Positions 56,889 through 64,000 of a stretch of DNA of 64,000 bases are shown in pieces. The notes beneath the pieces were generated by a model. It was not told the DNA's origin and did not search any database. It worked only from the letters and a program-made list of their open reading frames with translations. The stretch comes from Pediococcus claussenii ATCC BAA-344 (GTDB lineage: Bacteria > Bacillota > Bacilli > Lactobacillales > Lactobacillaceae), in assembly GCF_000237995.1 (NCBI RefSeq), contig NC_016605.1, positions 434,001 through 498,000 of the forward strand, given 5' to 3'. The translations under genes were made by a program, and so were the position numbers. Each line of letters starts with the position of its first letter. The first letter of the stretch is position 1.

Positions 56889-58349
56889 GTGGAAAAAAAT
56901 TTTGAAAAGTTTTTAAAACTTCGCACTGTACTTTCTGAACTTCCAACCGTTAGACAACCAATTTCCGAAACTTTTGATGAGAAGCGAGTGGAGCGAGAAG
57001 AAAAGAAACTCGACAAAATGACTAAAACCAGGGAGTTCTTGAAAAGGCCCAACGAATTTAAACGCTATTATCATGAGCTGACAGAATTAATTGTTCGAAT
57101 TCAAGTTACAATGTTCAATCGAGATATTAAAGATTGGACTCCTGAATCACTTGCAGATGCTATGACAGAAGTGATACCGCTACTGGATATTGCTAAGAAA
57201 TGGGATGTTCTCGATCAACTCGATGATGTTATGGCGGATATTATTTACTTTATAACTGGTCAACACCTAGTTAAACACGGGGAGAGAGAATTTACGGATG
57301 ATTATTTTAAAATCATGAGCGAGCGGCGCATGTCGATTAATTACGATTTTGGCAGTGAAAATTTTTTAAAACATCAATTTAAGTCGGATCCAATCCAGCT
57401 AAGTCAGGATGACTCCGATTTATTATTTGTGGGTGGGATCAATTCTGAATTACTGGATAACTTAGAAGAATTTTTGAGTGAACAAAGTAAAACTGATAAC
57501 AGCCTACAAATGCAGATTACTTATGCACTCTTAACTGAACGACCCAGGAATTTAATGGATGCTTTTTTCGCTACAGATTATGAAGATATTGAGGAAACAA
57601 CTATTATTTATCAAAGTTTATTTGAACGCTACGTCGGTATTATGAATGTCGAAACTTTTATTGATATGTCTAAAGTGATTCATAAATTAGCGAAATTTTT
57701 AAATAGACAAGGCTGGGTGGATGATACAAAATATCAAGAACTTTTAAAACAGGGAAATCAACTTTTATTTTATATGTCGAAACTTAGTGAAAAATTTACG
57801 TCTAATAGTTTAGATAGGATTGAAACCAAAGTCTTTAATGGTCCGAATTATACAATTAATGCGTCGAATGCACGAAAGTATCTTAGTAAACCGGGTATAA
57901 CCCTCATAAATACAAAGTTGCATCCAAATGAGAAATTTAAGCTGAAAAATGTGTTAGATGATCATCAATTGGATTTAGAAATAGCGCAGTTTCGAAAAAA
58001 CATGGATTCCTTTCTGACTATAAGGATATCTGATCCAAATTTAATTTTTGACAAGGAACTTTTTTGCGAAGTGATTTTAAACATTCATAAACAAATGGTT
58101 CGTAAGTATAATCGTCGACTAAGCAAATGGACGACTAGAAGTTTAACGGATTGTTTGCGTCAGATTTATGCTGAAATAAATATTCTCGATGAAAAGCCAC
58201 TTTTTTTGCGCTTTTTTGATATTTATTTGCAGTACCTAAATGAAATTGGAAAAATTAAGGATTATGGCACACTGCATCGAGCGTTAATGAATAGTAGAAC
58301 TGATTACTTTGTTAATACAATAAGGCGGTTAAGTAGTAAAAAAACTTAA
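56889..58349 (+). CDS. Large cytoplasmic protein, unknown, with two related segments
   Basis: A 486-residue helical protein with no membrane helix, no signal peptide and no motif I know. Residues 63-92 (ELTELIVRIQVTMFNRDIKD, then WTPESLADAM) resemble residues 392-424 (CEVILNIHKQMVRKYNRRLS, then KWTTRSLTDCLRQI). This points to an internal duplication about 331 residues apart. GTG start at 56889, with AGGATGG upstream. It follows tetR by 64 bases and may be read from the same promoter. Confidence 0.65.
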   Translation: MEKNFEKFLKLRTVLSELPTVRQPISETFDEKRVEREEKKLDKMTKTREFLKRPNEFKRYYHELTELIVRIQVTMFNRDIKDWTPESLADAMTEVIPLLDIAKKWDVLDQLDDVMADIIYFITGQHLVKHGEREFTDDYFKIMSERRMSINYDFGSENFLKHQFKSDPIQLSQDDSDLLFVGGINSELLDNLEEFLSEQSKTDNSLQMQITYALLTERPRNLMDAFFATDYEDIEETTIIYQSLFERYVGIMNVETFIDMSKVIHKLAKFLNRQGWVDDTKYQELLKQGNQLLFYMSKLSEKFTSNSLDRIETKVFNGPNYTINASNARKYLSKPGITLINTKLHPNEKFKLKNVLDDHQLDLEIAQFRKNMDSFLTIRISDPNLIFDKELFCEVILNIHKQMVRKYNRRLSKWTTRSLTDCLRQIYAEINILDEKPLFLRFFDIYLQYLNEIGKIKDYGTLHRALMNSRTDYFVNTIRRLSSKKT

Positions 58350-58361
58350 ATTTTTATAGGA

Positions 58362-58408
58362 CGATGTCACTATACAAAGATGTGATTTCTGTACATCGTT
58401 TTTTCCGT
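58362..58408 (+). terminator. Terminator after the 486-residue protein gene
   Basis: ACGATGT pairs with ACATCGT, followed by six Ts. A second, weaker hairpin with a T-run lies near 58425-58473 (ACGG...CCGTTTTTT). From there to 58660 I see no gene; GGCGGGGGG at 58534 is a notable G-run. Confidence 0.6.
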
Positions 58409-58673
58409 GGCAAAACTATTAGAACGGACTCCAGTGGTGATGTTTTATTCATCGTAGGGCCCGTTTTTTACTGTTTAGAGTAAGTAAAGTTTATTTTTGA
58501 GTACTATTCCAAGTTCATTAGTTCATTTTTAGGCGGGGGGTTGATTGGGGCAGCTTAAATGTTATTTAAATTAACGAAAAATCACGTTTAAGCAATATAA
58601 ATGGTTGTTTACGCAAATTTGAAAACATCTTCGGAAAAAGTGAGAAACTACATAAGTGTCGAAAGAGAGAGGA

Positions 58674-58757
58674 ATGAAAAACTTGAAAATAAAGCATTTT
58701 TTAATTGTCATAATTCTATTTATCATATTAGTATGTATAAATTTGTTTAGTGAGTAG
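58674..58757 (+). CDS. Small hydrophobic peptide (27 residues)
   Basis: MKNLKIKHFLIVIILFIILV... is a basic start followed by one transmembrane helix. The purine-rich GAAAGAGAGAGGA stands close to the ATG. It is followed 27 bases later by another small membrane ORF. Peptides like this occur among type I toxins and leaderless membrane peptides, but there is nothing specific to assign it. Confidence 0.4.
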   Translation: MKNLKIKHFLIVIILFIILVCINLFSE

Positions 58758-58784
58758 TATTGGCTATTAGTAGGAGGATAAGTA

Positions 58785-59063
58785 ATGAGATTCCGTAATT
58801 TCTTTTATAAAGGGGTTAATGCTTTATTGAACATAGTTGATGGAATTTTTAAGTACGTAAGAACCCATAGTTGGTTACGAAGTGTTTTGCTGAGTTCAAT
58901 TCTCTTAGTAGTTTTACTTATAATTTATGGTAGGATTGTTATGATTATTAGAGGTAATGCTGTGATTAGCAAGACTGGCATCAAAAATAGTTTAATTTTA
59001 TATATAATTACAGTGACTTTAGATCGACTGCTTCAAAAGTTTAAAGAACATCATAGAGACTGA
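58785..59063 (+). CDS. Small membrane protein (92 residues), unknown
   Basis: Basic N-terminus (MRFRNFFYKGVNALLNIVDG), one strong transmembrane helix (about residues 34-52), a second weaker one (about 66-82) and a charged tail. Good ribosome site: TAGGAGGATAAGTA-ATG. No family recognised. Possibly an immunity or accessory protein of the preceding peptide, which is conjecture. Confidence 0.55.
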   Translation: MRFRNFFYKGVNALLNIVDGIFKYVRTHSWLRSVLLSSILLVVLLIIYGRIVMIIRGNAVISKTGIKNSLILYIITVTLDRLLQKFKEHHRD

Positions 59064-59548
59064 AAGATATCTTGATACAGAAAGTTGCTTATAGATTCAA
59101 TGCTATTTATCTGCTTTATCAAATGCAATTTTTAGCTTCTTTAAAAAATAATGAGTAAAAAAGTAGGAGTGAGATTATCTTTTAAGATTCATAGAACACA
59201 GGAATTCATGCCCCCATTGTCAGCTGACATTTGTTAAGTAGCTGTTTCAGCATATAAGAACTTTTCTATATAAACCACTTTCTAGCAAACATTATTTGAT
59301 TGGCCTTCCTAACATGGCAAACTTTCCCAATTTCCCGAGACAATTGTTTGATGATTTTTATAATACAAAACGGGTGTCTTTTTTACAGCCAGTTTTATCA
59401 CTACCAGAAGCAGGGCAAAGCATAAGGACGAGCATTGCTACTTTTTACCGCCGCGTTTTGTGGCGGCTGGACAACGTGCTGCACGCCTATTCCAATAAGT
59501 TCTACGTACACATCCTTAAATTGAAAATGTTTTTACAAATTAATTATA
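59064..59548 (+). other. No clear gene; includes a GC-richer hairpin segment
   Basis: Mostly AT-rich. A segment near 59430-59510 is clearly more GC-rich (ACCGCCGCGTTTTGTGGCGG, then CTGGACAACGTGCTGCACGC) and can form a CCGCC/GGCGG hairpin. On the minus strand it carries ACGTTGTCCA directly before the hairpin, the 10-mer that also precedes hairpin B in repeat units 2 and 3 at 29.4-29.6 kb. An open frame 59296-59601 crosses it but has no ribosome site and runs through the nrd terminator. Confidence 0.4.
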
Positions 59549-59550
59549 TA

Positions 59551-59582
59551 AAAAAGGAACTGAAAAAAATTTCAGTTCCAAA
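59551..59582 (-). terminator. Terminator of the nrd operon
   Basis: GGAACTGAAA pairs with TTTCAGTTCC; read on the minus strand it is followed by a T-run. Confidence 0.85.
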
Positions 59583-59605
59583 TTGCGTAGCGTATTTATA
59601 ATACT

Positions 59606-60559
59606 TTAAATATCATAGTCACTATCATTCATTGACTCCACGTTTCCAAGTCGATAGCCGTTTCCAACTTGAGAGAAGAAGTCATGATTAGATGTTCCAG
59701 TAGAAATACCATTCATAACAATTGGATTAACATCTGCTTCAGTATCAGGGAACATTGGATCCTGACCCAAGTTCATCAAGGCCTTGTTAGCATTATAACG
59801 AGAAAAGGTTAGAACTTCATCACTCCAGCCAACTTGATCGTAGACTTTATGCACGTACTGTTCCTCATTATCATATAGATCGTATAGGAAGTTGAACATC
59901 CAATCTTTAATGTCTTGCTGTTCGTTATCTGACAATTCTTTCATAGCTAATTGGAATTTATACCCAATATAAGTTCCATGAACAGATTCATCTCTTAAAA
60001 TCAATTTAATAATTTCGGCGACATTATTAAGTTTATTATGTCCAAGATAATAAAGTGGTGTAAAGAAACCAGAATAAAATAGGAAAGTCTCCAAGAAAAC
60101 ACTTGAAACCTTTTTCTTTAACGGATGTTCGTCATCGTGATATAAGGTGTAAATCCGCTTAGTCTTAGTTTGTAAAAACTCTTCTGAATCACTCCAGTCA
60201 AAGATTTCATCAATTTCAGTTGGTGTATTCAGCGTTTCAAAGATTGAGGAGTAACTTTTGGCATGGACTGATTCCATGAATTGGATATTGTTTAATACAG
60301 CATTTTCATGGGGAGTACGAATATCCTTGCGCAAGGCAGCCATTCCGTCTTGAGATTGCAGGGTATCTAATAAAGTTAAACCACCGAAGACATGCCCAAC
60401 AACCCAGCGATGATCTTCATCAAGTTCGCGCCAATCAGAAAGGTCATTAGAAATAGGAATACGGGTATCCAACCAGAATTGTTCAGTTAATTTTTCCCAA
60501 GTAGCTTTGTCAATTTGATCTGAAATTTGGTTCCAGTTAATCGCTTTATAATTATCCAT
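59606..60559 (-). CDS. nrdF: Class Ib ribonucleotide reductase, beta subunit
   Basis: A 317-residue subunit that carries the metal site and tyrosyl radical. Metal ligands are in HENAVLNNIQFMESVHAKSY and LRDESVHGTYIG; the radical tyrosine is probably Tyr103 in AKSYSS. It works with NrdE to make deoxynucleotides. Start taken at the second of two adjacent ATGs (60559), with AGGAG at better spacing; 60562 is possible. Last gene of the operon, 15 bases after nrdE. Confidence 0.94.
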   Translation of the reverse strand: MDNYKAINWNQISDQIDKATWEKLTEQFWLDTRIPISNDLSDWRELDEDHRWVVGHVFGGLTLLDTLQSQDGMAALRKDIRTPHENAVLNNIQFMESVHAKSYSSIFETLNTPTEIDEIFDWSDSEEFLQTKTKRIYTLYHDDEHPLKKKVSSVFLETFLFYSGFFTPLYYLGHNKLNNVAEIIKLILRDESVHGTYIGYKFQLAMKELSDNEQQDIKDWMFNFLYDLYDNEEQYVHKVYDQVGWSDEVLTFSRYNANKALMNLGQDPMFPDTEADVNPIVMNGISTGTSNHDFFSQVGNGYRLGNVESMNDSDYDI

Positions 60560-60574
60560 CATTATCTCCTAATA

Positions 60575-62740
60575 TTAGATTGAGCAACTTTCACATTGAT
60601 TTACGCCAACTTCACCATCGTTGTCAGTAAAGGTCCGAATATAGTAAATAGATTTAAGCCCTTTACGATGAGCATAGTTACGCAGAATGTTAAGGTCGCG
60701 AGTTGTCATTTTTTCGGTTCTACCATCTTTCCATTCATAAGTTCCAGCCGGAATTGTTGAACGCATAAATAATGTCATACTCATACCCTGGTCCACATGT
60801 TGTTGTGCTGCACCGTAAATATCGATCACTTTTCGCATATCAATATCATAAGCAGATTGATAATACTTTAAAGTATCATTTGATAAATATGGGGCTGGAT
60901 AATAGATTTTACCAATTTTCTTTTCTTGACGTTCTTCAACACGGTTAACAATTGGTTGAAGGCTGGCAGTTGAATCATTGATGTATGAGATGGATCCAGT
61001 TGGAGCTACTGCCATACGATTTTGATGATAAAGTCCAAATTGCATAATATCAGCTTTTAATTGTTTCCAATCATCGATTGTGGGAATCATTATCCCGTTA
61101 TAAAGTTTTTTCACGGTATCACTGGTTGGACCCCATTCTTTGGTAATATACTTATCAAAGTAGGTTCCGTCAGCATATTTGCTCTTATCAAAATTATAAA
61201 ATGATTGATGACGTTCCTGAGCAATTTTATTGGAGGCTTTTAGGGTCCAATAGTTTAGAAGCATAAAGTAGACGCTAGTGAACTCAATTGAAGCATCTTC
61301 CCCATAATATAGATGATTTTTAGCAAGATAACCGTGCAGTCCCATCGCACCTAAACCGATTGTGTGAGCTAGTTTATTTCCATTTTGAATAGAAGGAACA
61401 ACGTCAATGTTAGAAGTGTCAGTGACGTATGTCAGTGCACGAACCATACTATCGACAGATTTTCCAAAATCAGGGGATGCCATCATATTAACAATGTTTG
61501 TAGAACCTAAGTTACAACTAATATCAGTCCCTAAAGAAGAATACTCTTGTTTATCATCAATTACTGATGGAGTCTGAACTTGCATGATTTCAGAACAAAG
61601 GTTACTCATAACAATTTTTCCATAAATTGGATTTTCACGGTTAGCAGTGTCAACATTCACAATGTATGGGTATCCTGATTCTTGTTGTAATTTGGATAAT
61701 TCGTTTTCAAGATTACGTGCTTTAATTTTGGTTTTTGTGATGTTGGGGTTATTAACCATATTGTCGTATTCTTCAGTTATATTAATGTAAGAGAAAGGCT
61801 TCCCATACTCTTTTTCAACACTATATGGGCTGAACAAATACATGTCAGCATCAGCTTTGATTAAATCGTAAAACTTATCAGGAACAGTTACACCAAGAGA
61901 GAGGGTTTTAACGCGAATTTTTTCATCCGCATTTTCTTTTTTCGCTGATAGAAATTGGATAATGTCAGGGTGAAATACACTCAAGTATACAACTCCAGCT
62001 CCTTGACGTTGGCCTAACTGATTAGCATATGAAAAGCTGTCTTCCAATAATTTCATAACTGGAACGACACCACTTGCAGCACCTTCAATTCCCTTGATAG
62101 GAGCGCCGGCTTCCCGAAGATTGCTAAGATTGATTCCTACTCCGCCACCTAATTTTGAAAGTTGTAACGCTGAATTAATGGTTCGGCCAATTGAATTCAT
62201 GTCATCTTGTGCTTGGATTAAAAAACAAGAGACCAGTTCACCCCGATGTTTTCGTCCAGCATTTAAAAAGCTAGGGGTTGCAGGTTGATAGCGTTGATGG
62301 ATGATTTCATCAGCAATATTTATAGCCAAGTCTTCATCACCATCAGCGAAATAAAGGGCATTCATCGCAACTCGATCAATAAAATTTTCTAAATAAGTTT
62401 GATTATCATTTGTGCGTAGAGCGTATTGAGCGTAGAATTTGTAAGCCGCCATAAATGACTTAAAGTGAAAATTTTGACTTTTTAAAAAATCATACAATTT
62501 CTCAATAAAGGTTAGGCTGTATTCCTTGAGGATTTTTTCATCAATGTAATCTTCACGAGTTAGATAATCAAAGCGATCCTGAATGGAATTAAAAGTCATG
62601 GTATTTGGACGAATATTCTCAGTAATAAAAGCTTCTAGTGCCTCGTGATCTTTGTTTAGTGGAATTTGATTATTCACTGGAATATTAATTTCGTTGTTCA
62701 AATCATAATAGGTGACATCTTTTAAGTCTTTGAGTGCCAT
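60575..62740 (-). CDS. nrdE: Class Ib ribonucleotide reductase, alpha subunit
   Basis: A 721-residue catalytic subunit reducing ribonucleoside diphosphates. The active-site segments are GELVSCFLIQAQDDMNSIGR and SNLCSEIMQVQTPS, and the redox-active C-terminal pair is CESC at the end (NQCESCSI). No N-terminal ATP-cone is seen, as usual for class Ib. ATG at 62740 has AAAGG nine bases upstream; the ATG at 62749 touches the site. Confidence 0.95.
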   Translation of the reverse strand: MALKDLKDVTYYDLNNEINIPVNNQIPLNKDHEALEAFITENIRPNTMTFNSIQDRFDYLTREDYIDEKILKEYSLTFIEKLYDFLKSQNFHFKSFMAAYKFYAQYALRTNDNQTYLENFIDRVAMNALYFADGDEDLAINIADEIIHQRYQPATPSFLNAGRKHRGELVSCFLIQAQDDMNSIGRTINSALQLSKLGGGVGINLSNLREAGAPIKGIEGAASGVVPVMKLLEDSFSYANQLGQRQGAGVVYLSVFHPDIIQFLSAKKENADEKIRVKTLSLGVTVPDKFYDLIKADADMYLFSPYSVEKEYGKPFSYINITEEYDNMVNNPNITKTKIKARNLENELSKLQQESGYPYIVNVDTANRENPIYGKIVMSNLCSEIMQVQTPSVIDDKQEYSSLGTDISCNLGSTNIVNMMASPDFGKSVDSMVRALTYVTDTSNIDVVPSIQNGNKLAHTIGLGAMGLHGYLAKNHLYYGEDASIEFTSVYFMLLNYWTLKASNKIAQERHQSFYNFDKSKYADGTYFDKYITKEWGPTSDTVKKLYNGIMIPTIDDWKQLKADIMQFGLYHQNRMAVAPTGSISYINDSTASLQPIVNRVEERQEKKIGKIYYPAPYLSNDTLKYYQSAYDIDMRKVIDIYGAAQQHVDQGMSMTLFMRSTIPAGTYEWKDGRTEKMTTRDLNILRNYAHRKGLKSIYYIRTFTDNDGEVGVNQCESCSI

Positions 62741-62843
62741 TGTTTTCATCCTTTCAGTTGAGTTCTAAAAATAAAAAAGAACACTCCGTTAAGTTTAATC
62801 AAACGAAGCGTTCACTGGGTCAGGAAGTGTAAGAATACCTGAA

Positions 62844-63074
62844 TTACATAGCAAGTGCTTTTAATTCGTTTGGTCTAAATCCTGCAATTGCTTTGTCTTC
62901 AGATACTTGAACTACTGGAACAGATTGAAAACCTTGTGCCTTAAGTTGATCAATGTATTCAGGATTAGTATTGATATTTCTTTCAACGAATGGAATTTCG
63001 TGTTCCGAAAGAAAACGCTTTGTCATCTTACATTGCATACAGTTGTTTTTAGTATAAATAGTTACTTCGCTCAT
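62844..63074 (-). CDS. nrdH: NrdH redoxin
   Basis: A 76-residue glutaredoxin-like protein that supplies electrons to NrdEF. Active-site CMQC at residues 12-15, conserved SVPVVQV and GFRPNELKAL. First gene of nrdH-nrdE-nrdF; nrdI is not in the operon. ATG after GAGAGGTCTTTTTT. Confidence 0.94.
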   Translation of the reverse strand: MSEVTIYTKNNCMQCKMTKRFLSEHEIPFVERNINTNPEYIDQLKAQGFQSVPVVQVSEDKAIAGFRPNELKALAM

Positions 63075-63145
63075 AAAAAAGACCTCTCTTCAAAAATGTT
63101 TATGGATTAAGTATACCGCTTTAAAGATTAAAAACAACAAAAAAA

Positions 63146-63191
63146 GCACAATATATAGTGGCTTAAAATGAAACTCTGCTATATATTGTGC
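63146..63191 (-). promoter_or_regulatory. Paired NrdR boxes upstream of nrdH
   Basis: GCACAATATATAGTGG at 63146-63161 and CTGCTATATATTGTGC at 63176-63191 match the NrdR consensus ACACWATATATWGTGT (14 and 12 of 16). Their centres are 30 bases apart, about three helical turns, as usual for NrdR. The outer arms also form a 13-base perfect inverted repeat. Confidence 0.8.
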
Positions 63192-63287
63192 TGTGACGCT
63201 GTTTTTAAATTATTAAATTTTAGAATTGCAGTTTTATTCTGTAATTACTTTACTGTATTATACTAGTAGAATTTGGAGGTTAATTCA

Positions 63288-63390
63288 ATGACAGATTATT
63301 ACTTTACAGAGAACCCAAACGCTGAACATGCAGAAGAAACATGGACTTTTGAGCTTAAAAAAAATTTTTTTACGTTCACAACAGATAAAG
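63288..63390 (+). pseudogene. rsmC: rsmC/ybxB methyltransferase 5' fragment cut by an insertion sequence
   Basis: About 35 residues remain: MTDYYFTENPNAEHAEETW, then FELKKNFFTFTTD. This is the N-terminus of the 16S rRNA guanine methyltransferase RsmC/YbxB of Firmicutes. It has its own TTTGGAGGTTAATTCA site. The match ends where the IS left end begins (about 63390); the frame then stops at 63408. The rest of the gene should lie beyond the IS, outside the window. Confidence 0.75.
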
Positions 63391-63437
63391 TGCTCCATAA
63401 TTGTTAGACAAGAAATCTAATAGTTATGGAGCACTTT
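63387..63437 (+). repeat. Left end of the IS with protective hairpin
   Basis: AAAGTGCTCCATAA at 63387-63400 pairs perfectly with TTATGGAGCACTTT at 63424-63437, with an inner TTAGA/TCTAA stem. The IS probably begins at TGCTCC (63391), since IS3-family ends start TG. The hairpin would shield the transposase from transcription entering from rsmC. Confidence 0.6.
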
Positions 63438-64000
63438 TTCTATGGTCAAATATAGTTCAGAATTAAAAGCAGAAGTCGTTAGTGAATATCTTCAAGGTGA
63501 CATTAGTATCAGTCTTCTTTCAAAGAAACGTAACTTGCCTCGAATACAAGTAGGTAGATGGATACAAAACTTTCGTTTGAGCGGCGCAGACGCTCTTAAA
63601 CGAAGAAGAGTTAAACGAAGTTTCTCAGTTGAGTTTAAAGTTGATGTGATAAACTACTATCAAACTCATGATGAAACTTTAGCCGAAGTATCCGCAAAAT
63701 TTGATGTTAATTCTTGTCAAATCAGTCTTTGGAGGACAGCCTTCAATCAGTATGGTATAGAAGCCTTGAAGCCTCATCCGAAAGGCAGAAAAACCAAAGT
63801 GAAACATAATCAGAAGAAATTACGTAAGTTAGTAAACAAGAACGAAATCGATCAACTTCGTGAAGAATTGACGAAAAAGAATCAAGAATTATATGATGCA
63901 AAATTGGAGAACGAAATCTTAAAAAAATCAATGACCCTGTTCGGAACCTCAAAGGACGAAAGAAAACACAAATAGTTGATCAGATCAGGGTCGAACAAGA
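63391..64000 (+). mobile_element. IS3-family insertion sequence, 5' part (continues past window)
   Basis: Left end at about 63391, orfA at 63442-63975, and the start of orfB in the -1 frame from about 63950 (KKTQIVDQIRVEQ) to the window edge. The two-HTH orfA is characteristic of the IS150 group. Confidence 0.8.
63442..63975 (+). CDS. IS3-family transposase OrfA
   Basis: A 177-residue protein with two helix-turn-helix domains (about residues 5-55 and 57-110) and a leucine-zipper coiled coil (about 130-165: EIDQLREELTKKNQELYDAK, then LENEILKKSM). In this family OrfA binds the ends, and a -1 frameshift makes the OrfAB transposase. I see no strong ribosome site before the ATG; the end hairpin covers that region. 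Confidence 0.85.
   Translation: MVKYSSELKAEVVSEYLQGDISISLLSKKRNLPRIQVGRWIQNFRLSGADALKRRRVKRSFSVEFKVDVINYYQTHDETLAEVSAKFDVNSCQISLWRTAFNQYGIEALKPHPKGRKTKVKHNQKKLRKLVNKNEIDQLREELTKKNQELYDAKLENEILKKSMTLFGTSKDERKHK

Noticed and set aside
59296-59601. Open frame of 101 codons upstream of the nrd operon end
   Set aside because: TTG start with no ribosome site; it runs through the nrd terminator hairpin, and the residue pattern changes with the local base composition.
63146-63191. Reading the inverted repeat as a transcription terminator
   Set aside because: No T-run follows in either direction, and the sequence and spacing fit NrdR boxes better.

Overview
The window looks like chromosome of a low-GC lactic acid bacterium of the family Lactobacillaceae; genus not determined. 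Signs of this are the AT-rich sequence, strong AGGAGG-type ribosome sites, frequent GTG/TTG starts, and the gene set: PTS mannitol uptake with mannitol-1-phosphate dehydrogenase, AdhE, acetate kinase with phosphotransacetylase, MprF, PepO, a PyrR-type pyr attenuator, and the cysS-mrnC-rlmB-sigH-rpmG-secE-nusG block followed by rplKA and rplJL.

Layout. 1-4.5 kb: the end of a sensor kinase, then a PAP2 phosphatase and two membrane glycosylation proteins. 4.5-16.7 kb: single genes (ion channel, asparaginase, PepO, lipoprotein, purine permease behind PurR boxes, RNase HI, acetyltransferase, two IscA-fold proteins, MFS transporter, VOC protein, and a serine-hydrolase-fold protein that has lost its catalytic motifs). 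17-23.5 kb: adhE with a one-base frameshift near its start, a glycosyltransferase, nagB under two dre-like operators, and a LytTR/LiaF-like pair. 23.6-29.3 kb: mannitol operon mtlA-mtlR-mtlF-mtlD with an inverted-repeat operator and a cre site. 29.3-29.6 kb: three tandem ~96-bp repeats with compensatory changes in their hairpins; relatives of the repeat family flank the ion channel gene at 4.5-4.8 kb. 29.8-32 kb: ackA-pta. 32-33.3 kb: a small accessory patch (decayed serine recombinase, two 26-bp palindromes with oppositely oriented centres, phage-type AP2 protein).

34.3-41.1 kb is translation and transcription housekeeping: cysS-mrnC-rlmB overlap, then sigH, rpmG-secE, nusG, rplK-rplA with two L1-like hairpins, and rplJ-rplL behind an L10 leader. 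42.4-51.8 kb is a complete UMP pathway operon, pyrF-E-B-C-carA-carB-pyrD, ending in a flavodoxin-like gene; no pyrK or pyrR is present in the window. 51.9-58.4 kb: mprF, a divergent drug exporter/TetR pair and a large unrecognised protein with two similar copies of a segment. 58.6-59.6 kb: small membrane ORFs and unexplained sequence. 59.6-63.1 kb: the class Ib ribonucleotide reductase operon nrdH-nrdE-nrdF on the minus strand with paired NrdR boxes. The window ends in rsmC (ybxB) interrupted by an IS3-family element whose left end and orfA are visible.

I see no tRNA, rRNA, CRISPR array or complete prophage. The best candidates for something new are the structured repeat family, the frameshifted adhE start, the recombinase remnant with its paired palindromes, and the flavodoxin gene coupled to pyrD.
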